Shown: in pieces, positions 1-8,235 of the stretch
Position numbering within the stretch: the first letter of the stretch is position 1
How the letters are laid out: every line of letters starts with the position of its first letter
Source: DATGJX01 sp963830545
Lineage (GTDB): Bacteria > Vulcanimicrobiota > Vulcanimicrobiia > Vulcanimicrobiales > Vulcanimicrobiaceae
Length of the DNA: 64,000 nt
Assembly: GCA_963830545.1 (NCBI GenBank)
Contig: CAWHMK010000001.1
Location: 2,604,001-2,668,000 of the forward strand
Reading direction: 5' to 3'
The notes under the pieces: model-generated
The model's input: the letters and a program-made list of their open reading frames with translations, nothing else
Told to the model about the DNA's origin: nothing
The model's database searches: none
Translations under genes and position numbers: made by a program

Positions 1-443
1 ATCAATCGGCGAAATACGGCGCGCTTCCGATCGGCACCGGAAACAAGACGGAACGTCTCCTCGGCTATTTCACATGGCATGCGGACGACACGCCGCCGGT
101 GAACCCCATCGGCGATCTGTACAAAACGCAGGTTTGGGAACTCGCACGCCATCTCGGCGTGCCGGAATCGCTGATCGACAAAGCGCCGAGCGCCGATCTG
201 GAAGCGAATCAAACCGACGAAGGCGACTTGGGCATTACGTACGCAAAAGCGGATGCAATTCTCTCGCGCATGCTGGACGGGTATTCCAACGATCAGCTCG
301 TCGAACACGGCTTCAGCGCAAGCGACGTCGAGCTCGTTCGCCGCCGGTTGGACGGAACCCACTGGAAACGTCATCTGCCGACGACCGCAATGCTGACGAA
401 TACCGCAATCAACGAGTTCTATCTGCGACCCGTCGACTACTGA
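1..443 (+). CDS. nadE: NAD+ synthase, 3' part (5' end outside window)
   Basis: Makes NAD+ from deamido-NAD+ and ATP, using ammonia or glutamine nitrogen, in the cytoplasm. The reading frame is open from base 3. The visible ~146 residues match the C-terminal part of the NadE synthetase domain: GTGNKTERLLGYFT (nucleotide-binding loop), then NPIGDLYKTQVWELARHLGVP and the lid region APSADLEANQTDEGDLG. It stops at 441-443, two bases before cinA starts, so the two are probably co-transcribed. Whether a glutaminase domain lies upstream cannot be seen. Confidence 0.95.
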   Translation, partial: QSAKYGALPIGTGNKTERLLGYFTWHADDTPPVNPIGDLYKTQVWELARHLGVPESLIDKAPSADLEANQTDEGDLGITYAKADAILSRMLDGYSNDQLVEHGFSASDVELVRRRLDGTHWKRHLPTTAMLTNTAINEFYLRPVDY

Positions 444-444
444 C

Positions 445-1699
445 GTGCCCGCGGTCGAGATTCTTGCCGTCGGCACGGAGTTGCTGCTCGGTCAGCTCGT
501 CGACACGAACAGCGCGTACATCGCGCAATCGCTTGCCGATTGCGGCATCGACGTGTACGGTACGCACGCCGTCGGCGACAATCGCGCCCGCATTGCAGCC
601 GCGATACGCGCGGCGCTTCGAGCGGGCCGACGGGCTGATCACCTCCGGCGGCCTCGGACCGACGATCGACGATCTCACGAAGGAAGGCGTCTGCGATGCG
701 CTTGGTTTGGAGACGGAAACGCACGAGCCGTCCGTTCGCGCCATGGAGGCGCTTTTCGAGCGTATCGGCCGCGTGATGCAAAACAACAACCGCAAGCAGG
801 CCGACCTCCCGCGCGGCTCCGTCGTGATGCCGAATCCCAACGGCACGGCTCCGGGATTCATCGCACTGCGCGCGGACGGAAAATTCGTCGCGAGCATGCC
901 GGGCGTGCCGCGCGAGATGAAGCCGATGCTGCACGATCGGCTGCTGCCGTGGCTGCGCCACCGTTTCGCAGTAACTGAAGCGATTCACACGCGGGTGCTG
1001 CACACGATCGGCATCGCGGAGTCCGAAATAGACCATCGCATCGCCGATTTGTTCGGTACGCTGGAGAATCCGAAAATCGCGGTGCTCGCGCACGATTACC
1101 GCTGCGACGTAAAGATCATGGCGAAGGCCGCCGGCTCCGACCGAGCGCGCGATCTCATCGCGCCGGTAGAAACCGAGGTATTGGCGCGACTGGGCGAGTT
1201 CGTATACGGGAGGGATGCGCAAACGCTGCCGGGCGTGATTCATGCGCTGCTGCAGAAGACGCATCAAAGGCTGGCCGTTGCCGAATCGTGCACCGGCGGA
1301 TCGATCTGCGCCGACCTCACGAGCGTCCCGGGCTCGTCGAAGAGCTTGGTGGGCGGCGTCGTCGCCTACGATAATGCCGTGAAAAGCGATCTGCTGGGCG
1401 TGCGGCCTTCGACGCTCGAACGTTTCGGCGCCGTGAGCGAAGAAACGGCGCTCGAAATGGCCGCGGGCATTCGCGAGCGCCTGCATACGGACTTCGGCGT
1501 GTCGAGCACGGGAATCGCCGGTCCGGACGGCGGCTCGGCGGAGAAACCCGTCGGACTCGTGTGGCTCGCCGTTGCATGGGCGGACGGCGCAAGCGCGATC
1601 CGTTTGGATCTTGCCGGCGATCGCGCCGCAATTCAACGCCGCGCGACCGTTTCGGCTCTCGGCTTCCTTTGGCGCACACTGCAAAAAGGGCACGCGTAG
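445..1699 (+). CDS. cinA: CinA / nicotinamide-nucleotide amidase (frameshifted)
   Basis: CinA-family protein: an N-terminal molybdopterin-binding-like (COG1058) domain and a C-terminal NMN deamidase (PncC) domain that recycles NMN to NaMN. Starts at GTG 445 (MPAVEILAVGTELLLGQLVDT). The frame is lost near 612-616, where removing one T from a TT pair restores AALERADGLITSGGLGPTIDD. The rest (GVPREMKPML, AESCTGGSICADLTSVPG, STGIAGPDGG) reads intact to 1699. Restored length is about 417 residues, normal for CinA. Its place directly after nadE fits a role in the NAD cycle. A sequence error is more likely than a pseudogene because the rest is undamaged. Confidence 0.9.
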
Positions 1700-1751
1700 C
1701 GCAACGCCGCGCGGTGTCCGCTGGTCTACATGTGTTTATCCCGCCGCGGGC

Positions 1752-1792
1752 AGTATTGGAATACTCGTGCGGGTCCCCCGCGTTTAGGCGGG
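1752..1792. other. Inverted repeats between convergent cinA and oxidoreductase
   Basis: The 84 bp between the two convergent genes contain a perfect inverted repeat, AGTATT-GG-AATACT (1752-1765), and a CCCGC/GCGGG hairpin (1777-1792) that includes the end of the minus-strand gene. Neither has a clear T-tract. They are possible weak terminators; function is inference. Confidence 0.35.
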
Positions 1793-2818
1793 TTGGAGAA
1801 CGCCGTAGCCGATCGACTCCAGGACGCGCTGGGTGCGCACCGCTTCTTCGAATGTAGGAACCGCGCTTCGTCCGGTTTGAATCTGCTGCGCGAATTCGTC
1901 CAGCAGTTCCATGATGTACGGGACGTGGCGATCGACCGCCGCGAAGCGCGCGTACGGCGACGGCTTGACGTCGAGCTCCGCGGTTTCCTCGGCGTCCACG
2001 CTGAACAGCCGCATGTCGTCGAAATCGGTCCCGCTCGCGACGGCGGTTCGGTTCTCTCCGTGTACGGCCAGCGTGAACGAGTCGACCGGCGTCGTCGCGT
2101 CCACGCCCGCTCGCGCGATCAATCCCTCGCCATAATCGATGAGCGCCCAGCATCCGTCGTCCACGCTGCTCGCGAACGTGCCGCAGGCGTCGCGACGAAC
2201 GGGGTTGGCCGTGCGCATATACCCCGTACTTCGCACCGGCGCGCGCCCGGCGATCCAGTTCGCGCCGTCGATGAGATGTGAGAGCAGCGCGCCCGCCATG
2301 CCGCCGCCGCATTCGCGCTCGAACCACCACGAACGCGCACGTTCAACGGAGGCGCGCATTCGGTTCGAGAGCTGCGTGATCTCGATTTCGCGCAGCGGCG
2401 AAACGTGCTCGTTGTCGACGAGTTCCTTGATCGCCAGACGCTGCGGAACCCAGCGGAACTCGTGCATGACCGCGCTCGCAGTGCCGGCCCGCTTCGAGGC
2501 CGCGAGCATCTCCTCGGCTTGCGCGACGTTCAGCGCGAAAGGCTTCTCGCAGAGAACGTGCTTGTTCGCGGCTAGCGTTGCGAGGACGTCGGCATGGTGC
2601 GTAAACGGCGGCCCGGCCACCGAAACGACGTCGACGTCCGCTTCCGCCAGCATCTGTGCGCAGTTCGTGAACGCGTGCGGAATGTTTCGCTCTGCGGCAA
2701 TGTCCCGCGCGCGGTGGGGCGAGGCCAGCGCTACCACTTCGAACTGAGGATGCGCGGAAAACGCCGGCAAATGCGCGCGCACGCCGAAGCCCGTTCCGAC
2801 GATGCCTACTTTAAACAT
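1784..2818 (-). CDS. Gfo/Idh/MocA-family oxidoreductase
   Basis: NAD(P)-dependent oxidoreductase of 344 residues. The N-terminal Rossmann motif is VGIVGTGFGVRAHLPAF, and the family lysine lies in CEKPFALNVAQAEEM (about residue 98). A C-terminal alpha/beta substrate domain follows. The ATG at 2818 is chosen because the Rossmann strand begins two residues later; it overlaps the aminotransferase stop by 8 bp, implying translational coupling. It is the last gene of the minus-strand operon 8173-1784. The substrate is unknown; family members act on sugars, inositols, imines and biliverdin. Confidence 0.85.
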   Translation of the reverse strand: MFKVGIVGTGFGVRAHLPAFSAHPQFEVVALASPHRARDIAAERNIPHAFTNCAQMLAEADVDVVSVAGPPFTHHADVLATLAANKHVLCEKPFALNVAQAEEMLAASKRAGTASAVMHEFRWVPQRLAIKELVDNEHVSPLREIEITQLSNRMRASVERARSWWFERECGGGMAGALLSHLIDGANWIAGRAPVRSTGYMRTANPVRRDACGTFASSVDDGCWALIDYGEGLIARAGVDATTPVDSFTLAVHGENRTAVASGTDFDDMRLFSVDAEETAELDVKPSPYARFAAVDRHVPYIMELLDEFAQQIQTGRSAVPTFEEAVRTQRVLESIGYGVLQPA

Positions 2819-4100
2819 GATCGTGTATGACGTCAACCGCGTGCAGCAGCTGCTCCTCGGGAATGACGAGCGGAGGCGTGATGGAAATGACGTTGCCCTC
2901 CGGTCCGGCCTGCAAAAGAATAACCCCCGCTTTGAGCGCATCTCTGACGAGAAGGCCGGCCCTTCGCGCGTCCGAAAATTCGATGCCCCACATCAAGCCG
3001 CGCCCCTGCACGCCGGCGGCTTTCCCTTCGTCGCGCAGCACTTGAAGGCGCGGCCCGATCACCGCTCCGAGCCTCCGCGCGCGCTCGGGCAATTGCATTC
3101 GTTCGATTTCTCCGAGGTTTGCGAGCGCCGCGGCGCATCCCATCGGATTTCCCAGATACGTCGACGTGTGCAGCGCCTCGCCCGGAGATTCCGGCCACAC
3201 GTCCATAATCGCAGGACGCGCAATGGCCGCCGAAATCGGAAAGCCGTTCGCGAGCGCCTTGCCGATGCACAGGATGTCGGGAAGGGCGCCGTCTTGCTCG
3301 CAGGCGAAGAGCGAGCCGGTGCGTCCGAATCCGGTGTAAATCTCGTCGAAGATTAGCAGAATTCCCAGCTCGTCGCAGATCTCGCGCAAGCCTTTGAGGT
3401 AGCCGTCCGGTGGAACGACGCAGCCGCCGCGGCCTTGCACCGGCTCGACGATCAATGCGGCGAGATCGTCGCGCGAGGCGAGTTCTCGCTTTGCACAGTC
3501 GAGCGCATCGGCGCAATCGCGACCGTCCCTCGCAGACCCGGCGCGCGGATAATCCAAGAACAGCGTCCGCTGCTGCACGAACGATGCGAACGGTGCGCGA
3601 AATTTGTCGACGCCGGAAATCCCGAGCGTCCCGAGCGACAGGCCGTGGTACGCGCCTCGATACGCGGCGAACGCGCTCTTTCCGGTGGCGAGCATCGCGG
3701 TCTTGAGCGCCGCCTCAACCGCTTCGGCGCCCGTCGAGGCGAGAAACGTCTTGCAGAGATCGCCGGGAGTGATTTGTGCAAGCCTTTCGAGCAGCCGGAC
3801 TTTGACTTCCGTGGGATGGACGTCGCCCATTCCATGCATCAAGCGCACGGATTGATCGTGAATTGCGGCCGCGACGTATGGGTTACTGTGACCGGTGTTG
3901 GCGACGCCGAACGCAGCGGTGAGATCGATGTAGCGATAGCCGTCGACATCCGTCACCGTCGCTTCGGAAGCGGATTCCCAAAAAATGGGGAAGTCCTCGT
4001 CGACGTACGTAACGTTCCGCGATTCGAACGCGCGAAGCGCCGCAGTGAGTTCGCGCGAGCGCGGTCCGGGAACGGTCGCGTGTCTATCTTCCAGTTCCGT
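2811..4100 (-). CDS. Class III PLP aminotransferase
   Basis: Fold-type I class III aminotransferase (ornithine/GABA/omega-amine group), about 429 residues. Seen: YRGAYHGLSLG, the cofactor aspartate in IFDEIYTGFGRTG, the PLP lysine in LCIGKALANGFPISAAIA, and STYLGNPMGCAAAL. Such enzymes move an amino group between an amine and an aldehyde or keto acid. Next to LuxE/LuxC-type genes, an aldehyde acceptor is plausible but inferred. There is no ATG, GTG or TTG in frame between the luxC stop (4103) and conserved sequence. ACG 4100 (AGGAC 9 nt upstream) or CTG 4094 are candidates, so the start is uncertain. Confidence 0.85.
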   Translation of the reverse strand, partial: TELEDRHATVPGPRSRELTAALRAFESRNVTYVDEDFPIFWESASEATVTDVDGYRYIDLTAAFGVANTGHSNPYVAAAIHDQSVRLMHGMGDVHPTEVKVRLLERLAQITPGDLCKTFLASTGAEAVEAALKTAMLATGKSAFAAYRGAYHGLSLGTLGISGVDKFRAPFASFVQQRTLFLDYPRAGSARDGRDCADALDCAKRELASRDDLAALIVEPVQGRGGCVVPPDGYLKGLREICDELGILLIFDEIYTGFGRTGSLFACEQDGALPDILCIGKALANGFPISAAIARPAIMDVWPESPGEALHTSTYLGNPMGCAAALANLGEIERMQLPERARRLGAVIGPRLQVLRDEGKAAGVQGRGLMWGIEFSDARRAGLLVRDALKAGVILLQAGPEGNVISITPPLVIPEEQLLHAVDVIHDHV

Positions 4101-4102
4101 TT

Positions 4103-5329
4103 TTACAGCGTCCTGTCTATCCAGCGAACGAATCCGGCAATGCGCGGGCGCCCGCCGTGATCGCCGCCGAGCGGCGGATGCTGCAGTTCGCCGAAGCGCA
4201 CCAAACGTACTGCCCCCGCTTCGATCGCCGCTCGCGACACGTCGGCGCGATCTTCGGAAAGTGCAAAACCCTCGAGACGCAATCGGTGCCGGCGCACGTA
4301 CGCGAGCGCATCGCGAGGATCGTCCACCGCGACGATCCCGAGCGTTCTCGGGAGAAAGGGCGGCGGTTCGCCTTGCGGATGGTCGGCGATCACCGCGTAC
4401 TGCGCCTGCTCTCCAGCGAAGACCGCGCCGCGTCCCGACGCCGAGCGAAATGCCGCCAGATCGCGCTGCTGTGCGACGCTCGCGGCGACCGCTGCGCCGC
4501 GGCTGCCGATCGGAAACTCCACGTTCGCCTCCTCGACGCAGTTTGCGAGAATGCCGGCGAACTCGGCAATCGACAGCGCTGCTCCGCGCTCCGCGAACAG
4601 CGTGTGCAGCGAGAGACATCCTTCGGTTTCGTACAGCACGAGATCGCGCGCCGCGCCGCGCGCGATTTCGCTTGCAGTTGCAGAGGTGCGAAGCGATTCC
4701 CGCGTGACGTAACCGGCGCTTGCGCGCGACCCGTACCCGGTAAACGACGTTCCGCCGTCGAGGCCGGAGCGGATTTCTCGAAGCGTCCGGTCGTCGCCGA
4801 ATGCCACGACCGCATCGAACGCAGACAAGTCCGGGGCGAGTTCGCCATCGGAGGTCCAGGCGGTCGCGCGCGCAGCTCGCTCGAAAACATCCAACTCGCG
4901 AGCGAGCGTTTCGAAAAAGGCACTTACGAGCGCATCCTCGCGATCCTTCACCAGGACGTCGCACTTCGCGCACAGTGCGAAGATTGCAGGGACCATCGCC
5001 ACGCCGATCGTCGTGCGGCTGGAAATGATGCAAACGTTCCCCACCGGTGCCGCCCAGGCGTCGGGCCGATCGGTCCGATGCGCAAAGCCGTCGAGAATGT
5101 CGAGCGATCCGAGTTCGCCGCGGATCGCCGCCTCCAGATCGCGAGGCAAGATGGAAAAGAAGAGCCGGTCGAGCGCGTATTCCACGACGGGGATCGAGTA
5201 ACCGGTTCGCTCGGCGATACCCAAAGTCGCGCGAACGCGCGGCGGAAAGTCCGCATCGCTCCAGCGCTCCGCGGCGTCGCAAATTGCGCCCGCGATTTTG
5301 CGTGCGGGAACGTCGGCGAGCGCGGTCAT
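4103..5329 (-). CDS. luxC-like: LuxC-like acyl-CoA reductase
   Basis: LuxC/aldehyde-dehydrogenase-fold reductase of 408 residues that would reduce an acyl-thioester to an aldehyde with NAD(P)H. Seen: a nucleotide-binding stretch around residues 95-130 (VGNVCIISSRTTIGVA, CDVLVKDRED) and a candidate catalytic cysteine at residue 238 in LYETEGCLSLHTLFAE. A conserved late segment contains RLEGFALSED and ELQHPPLGGDHGGRPRIA. It is somewhat shorter than Vibrio LuxC. The ATG (5329) overlaps the luxE TGA as ATGA. No luciferase luxAB genes are near, so bioluminescence is not implied. Confidence 0.85.
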   Translation of the reverse strand: MTALADVPARKIAGAICDAAERWSDADFPPRVRATLGIAERTGYSIPVVEYALDRLFFSILPRDLEAAIRGELGSLDILDGFAHRTDRPDAWAAPVGNVCIISSRTTIGVAMVPAIFALCAKCDVLVKDREDALVSAFFETLARELDVFERAARATAWTSDGELAPDLSAFDAVVAFGDDRTLREIRSGLDGGTSFTGYGSRASAGYVTRESLRTSATASEIARGAARDLVLYETEGCLSLHTLFAERGAALSIAEFAGILANCVEEANVEFPIGSRGAAVAASVAQQRDLAAFRSASGRGAVFAGEQAQYAVIADHPQGEPPPFLPRTLGIVAVDDPRDALAYVRRHRLRLEGFALSEDRADVSRAAIEAGAVRLVRFGELQHPPLGGDHGGRPRIAGFVRWIDRTL

Positions 5330-6450
5330 TCGCGCGCGATCGCGCGCAGCTGCTCCGCGTCCAGCGAACAGCCGCGCAGTTCCGTGCCGTGCTCTCTGCC
5401 GATCAACTCGATGCCGCCCGGTGCGGCGGCTCCGAGGTCCTCCGTCCGAACGGCTAGGCACGAAGAGCGATTGGCGAGATCGACGTGCACCAGCGCGCCG
5501 GCGACGCCCGGCGGCAGCGTCTTTCCGTCCGGCCCGACGACACGCGCCCGCAGCCACGGCGGCGCGCATTTCGTACGCCCGGCATCGTCGTAATATTGGC
5601 TCGTGAGTTCGGTCATGCCGTATTCGGCGACGATGCGGGATTCGGGAATCGAGAACGCTGCGCAGAGCTGCGCGTACAATTCCGAACGTTGAACGACGCG
5701 CGCGCGTCCTTTGAATCCGCCGGTTTCCATGATGCGCGATCCCGGCAGCAGGGTCAACGCGGCAATCTTGCGCTCTTGTAATTCGTCGATAAGATTCACG
5801 AACGCGAAGGCGGTGCCGGCGACGCAGACCGCGGCGCCGTCATCTCTTGCGTCATGGACGTGTTTCGTGAAGCCCTCTACGTCCAATTCGTCGCCGTTCA
5901 AAAACCACGCCTCGCGCCCGTCGCCGTAGGTCTGCGCGACCTTGCGCATCATATAGCCGAGCGACGACTGCGGCCGTTCGCCGGGGTTGGGAACCAGCAT
6001 GAAATAGCGCAGCGGTCGCGGCGCATCGGAGAGCATGGCGCGTTCGAATCCCGCGAGGAGCGCCGCATCGTACAGCGCTGCCGTTTCCATGTAGTGCTTA
6101 CCGCCGGTGCCGAGCGTCGTGCCGCTCGTTTCGAATGCGAGCGCCGCGCTGCGCGGGTCGAACGTGCAGAGGGCGGATTCTTTATATGCCGCAGCCGGAA
6201 CCGGCGGTATCGCTTCCCAATCGTGCGGCATGGACTCCAGCGTCACGCCGGATGACGCGCAGTAGCGCGCGTACGGAGCGTTGTACCGCAATTGGTGCGC
6301 AAAAATCCGCAGCGCGAGATCGTTGAAACCAAAGTCGGCGTGGCGCTTGCCCGCATGCCATCGACGAATCGCGACGAGTATTTCGCAATCGAGCGCGTCC
6401 GCTTCCCGGCGGTAATCCGCGATCGAAACGCCGCCGGCCGAAAGCGTCAC
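5326..6450 (-). CDS. luxE-like: LuxE-like acyl-protein synthetase
   Basis: LuxE-family adenylate-forming enzyme, 374 residues. It would activate a carboxylic acid with ATP and hand it, as a thioester or on its own cysteine, to the LuxC partner. Seen: the ATP/phosphate loop FETSGTTLGTGGKHY (residues 106-120) and a late EYGMTELTSQYYD motif typical of adenylating enzymes. GTG at 6450 is the chosen start because it overlaps the preceding TGA as GTGA and gives a compact protein; longer forms add a low-quality N-terminus. The acyl substrate is unknown. Confidence 0.85.
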   Translation of the reverse strand: MTLSAGGVSIADYRREADALDCEILVAIRRWHAGKRHADFGFNDLALRIFAHQLRYNAPYARYCASSGVTLESMPHDWEAIPPVPAAAYKESALCTFDPRSAALAFETSGTTLGTGGKHYMETAALYDAALLAGFERAMLSDAPRPLRYFMLVPNPGERPQSSLGYMMRKVAQTYGDGREAWFLNGDELDVEGFTKHVHDARDDGAAVCVAGTAFAFVNLIDELQERKIAALTLLPGSRIMETGGFKGRARVVQRSELYAQLCAAFSIPESRIVAEYGMTELTSQYYDDAGRTKCAPPWLRARVVGPDGKTLPPGVAGALVHVDLANRSSCLAVRTEDLGAAAPGGIELIGREHGTELRGCSLDAEQLRAIARE

Positions 6451-6929
6451 GGCGAGCTGCGGCGCCGGCTGGTGATGAGGCCGCTGTTGAGTCCGCTGGT
6501 CGAAAGTCCGCCGGAGAGCCGCGCCCACTCCACTTTGATGCAGCGATCGATCACAACCGCAAGACCTGCCTGGTCCGCGAGGCGGATTGCTTCTTCATTG
6601 ATGACGCCGTACTGGAACCAAACGGCCTTCGCTTCGAGGGCGATTGCTTCGCGCACCACGTCGCAGACTTCACTCGGTTTACGGAAGACGTCGACGATGT
6701 CCGGAGCGCCGTTCGCCTGCGCGTATGCGGTTAGCGACGGATACGCTTTGACGCCGTCGATCGCCTGAATCGTCGGATTGATCGGCGCGACCGTAAACGG
6801 CGAGACGGTCCGCAGATAACTGAACACGGTGTAACTCGGGCGCAACTGATTCGCGGATGCGCCGATCATAGCGACGGTCTTGCTGCGTTCGAGCAAATCG
6901 CGCCGGCCTGCGACGGTGTCGACGATCAC
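6447..6929 (-). CDS. CoA-binding domain protein (YccU type)
   Basis: Small Rossmann-fold CoA-binding protein, 160 residues, resembling YccU and the N-terminus of ADP-forming acyl-CoA synthetases. Seen: KTVAMIGASANQLRPSY (nucleotide loop), the conserved IVDVFRKPSEVCDVVREAI, AKAVWFQYGVINEEA and VVIDRCIKVEWARL. GTG 6929 overlaps the upstream stop as GTGA. The biochemical role of the family is unsettled; redox-reversible CoA binding has been proposed. Here it lies between a sulfhydrylase and the acyl-activation genes, so handling CoA thioesters is plausible but inferred. Confidence 0.85.
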   Translation of the reverse strand: MIVDTVAGRRDLLERSKTVAMIGASANQLRPSYTVFSYLRTVSPFTVAPINPTIQAIDGVKAYPSLTAYAQANGAPDIVDVFRKPSEVCDVVREAIALEAKAVWFQYGVINEEAIRLADQAGLAVVIDRCIKVEWARLSGGLSTSGLNSGLITSRRRSSP

Positions 6930-8173
6930 GCGGTCACCGCTTCGACCGCGGCGCGCAGCGCGTTGTCGAGATCCCAGGTCAAGTCTTCGACGTCTTCGAG
7001 CCCGACGGAGATGCGCACCATCCCCGCTCCGACGCCGGCTTTTTCCATCTCCTCGTCGGTGAGTTGCGAGTGCGTCGTCGACGCGGGATGAATCACCAGG
7101 CTTTTCGCATCGCCTACGTTCGCTAGATGCGACCAGAGCTCGAGCGCGTCGATGAAGCGCCGTCCCGCCTCGCGGCCGCCGCGGAGACCGAACGTAAAGA
7201 TCGATCCCATCGCCGGTGCGTTCACCCACTCGACCTCCGGACGCGTTTTCAGAAAGTCCGCGACGGCGCGCGCGTTTGCGACGTGCGCTTTCATACGGAT
7301 CGGCAGAGTCTCCAAGCCGAGCAGGAGCAGCCACGCGTCCATCGGCGACATCTGCGAACCGATGTCGCGCAGCACTTCGGCTCGAGCGCGCATCAAGAAT
7401 GCATACTCGCCGAACGTTTCCGCGAACACCTTGTCGTGATAACCCGGACTTGGCTGCGAGAGCAGCGGGAATTTTCCGTTGTCCCATGGGAATTTGCCGG
7501 ACTCGATCGCGACGCCGCCGATCACCGTGCCGTGTCCGGAAATGAATTTCGTCGCCGAATGCACGACGACGTCGGCGCCGTGCTCGATGGGGCGGTACAA
7601 CGCGGGAGAGGCGAACGTGTTGTCCACGATCAGCGGTATGCCGCCTTCGTGTGCGAGGCGGGCCAATCGCTTTACGTCGGCAAGCGCGCCCGACGGATTG
7701 CCGATCGTTTCCGCGAACAACATCTTCGTGTTCGGCCTGATTGCCTCGCGTATTGCTTCGTAGTCGTCCACGGGAACGAACGCCGTTTCGATCCCCATGC
7801 GTTTGAGCGTGATGCTGAATTGCGTCACCGTGCCGCCGTAGACGTTCTGCGAACTTACGATGTGATCGCCGGCTTGCGCGAGCGTGAGCACGACGCCGAG
7901 CTGGGCTGCGAGTCCGCTCGAGGACGCAATTGCGCCCAAACCGCCTTCCAGACTGGCCATTCGCTCTTCGAACGCCGAAACGGTAGGATTGCTGATGCGG
8001 CTGTAGATGTGGCCGTAGCTGCGCAATTGAAAGAGCTCGGCCGCCTGCTCGGTCGAACCGAAGACGAAGGCCGCCGTCTGATAGATTGGCGGGACGCGCG
8101 ATCCCGTTACGGGATCGGGCGGCGTGCCCGCGTGGATGGCGCGCGTCGAAAAGCCGAACTGCCGGTCTTGCAT
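6926..8173 (-). CDS. metY: O-acetylhomoserine/O-acetylserine sulfhydrylase
   Basis: Cys/Met-metabolism PLP enzyme of 415 residues, probably forming homocysteine from O-acetylhomoserine and sulfide. Seen: IYSRISNPTVSAFEERMASLEGG, the PLP lysine in VVHSATKFISGHGTVIGG, and the C-terminal SLVIHPASTTHSQLTDEE typical of MetY rather than MetB. ATG 8173 begins the conserved FSTRAIHAG segment; a TTG at 8218 would add 15 residues. No clear Shine-Dalgarno is visible. It is the first gene of the six-gene overlapping operon and is divergent from leuC, 62 bp away. Confidence 0.9.
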   Translation of the reverse strand: MQDRQFGFSTRAIHAGTPPDPVTGSRVPPIYQTAAFVFGSTEQAAELFQLRSYGHIYSRISNPTVSAFEERMASLEGGLGAIASSSGLAAQLGVVLTLAQAGDHIVSSQNVYGGTVTQFSITLKRMGIETAFVPVDDYEAIREAIRPNTKMLFAETIGNPSGALADVKRLARLAHEGGIPLIVDNTFASPALYRPIEHGADVVVHSATKFISGHGTVIGGVAIESGKFPWDNGKFPLLSQPSPGYHDKVFAETFGEYAFLMRARAEVLRDIGSQMSPMDAWLLLLGLETLPIRMKAHVANARAVADFLKTRPEVEWVNAPAMGSIFTFGLRGGREAGRRFIDALELWSHLANVGDAKSLVIHPASTTHSQLTDEEMEKAGVGAGMVRISVGLEDVEDLTWDLDNALRAAVEAVTA

Positions 8174-8235
8174 GGTCACACGTTGTTCGACTCGAAAGCG
8201 TTCATACCCCAGGTTCAAGCACAGGAGAAGCAGGT

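Noticed and set aside
437..1693. Long minus-strand open frame across cinA
   Set aside because: Repetitive basic composition with no family signal; it is a shadow of a well-supported cinA on the other strand.
4103..5329. Bioluminescence (lux) operon
   Set aside because: Only LuxC- and LuxE-like genes are present; no luxA, luxB or luxD. These families occur in other acyl-reduction pathways.
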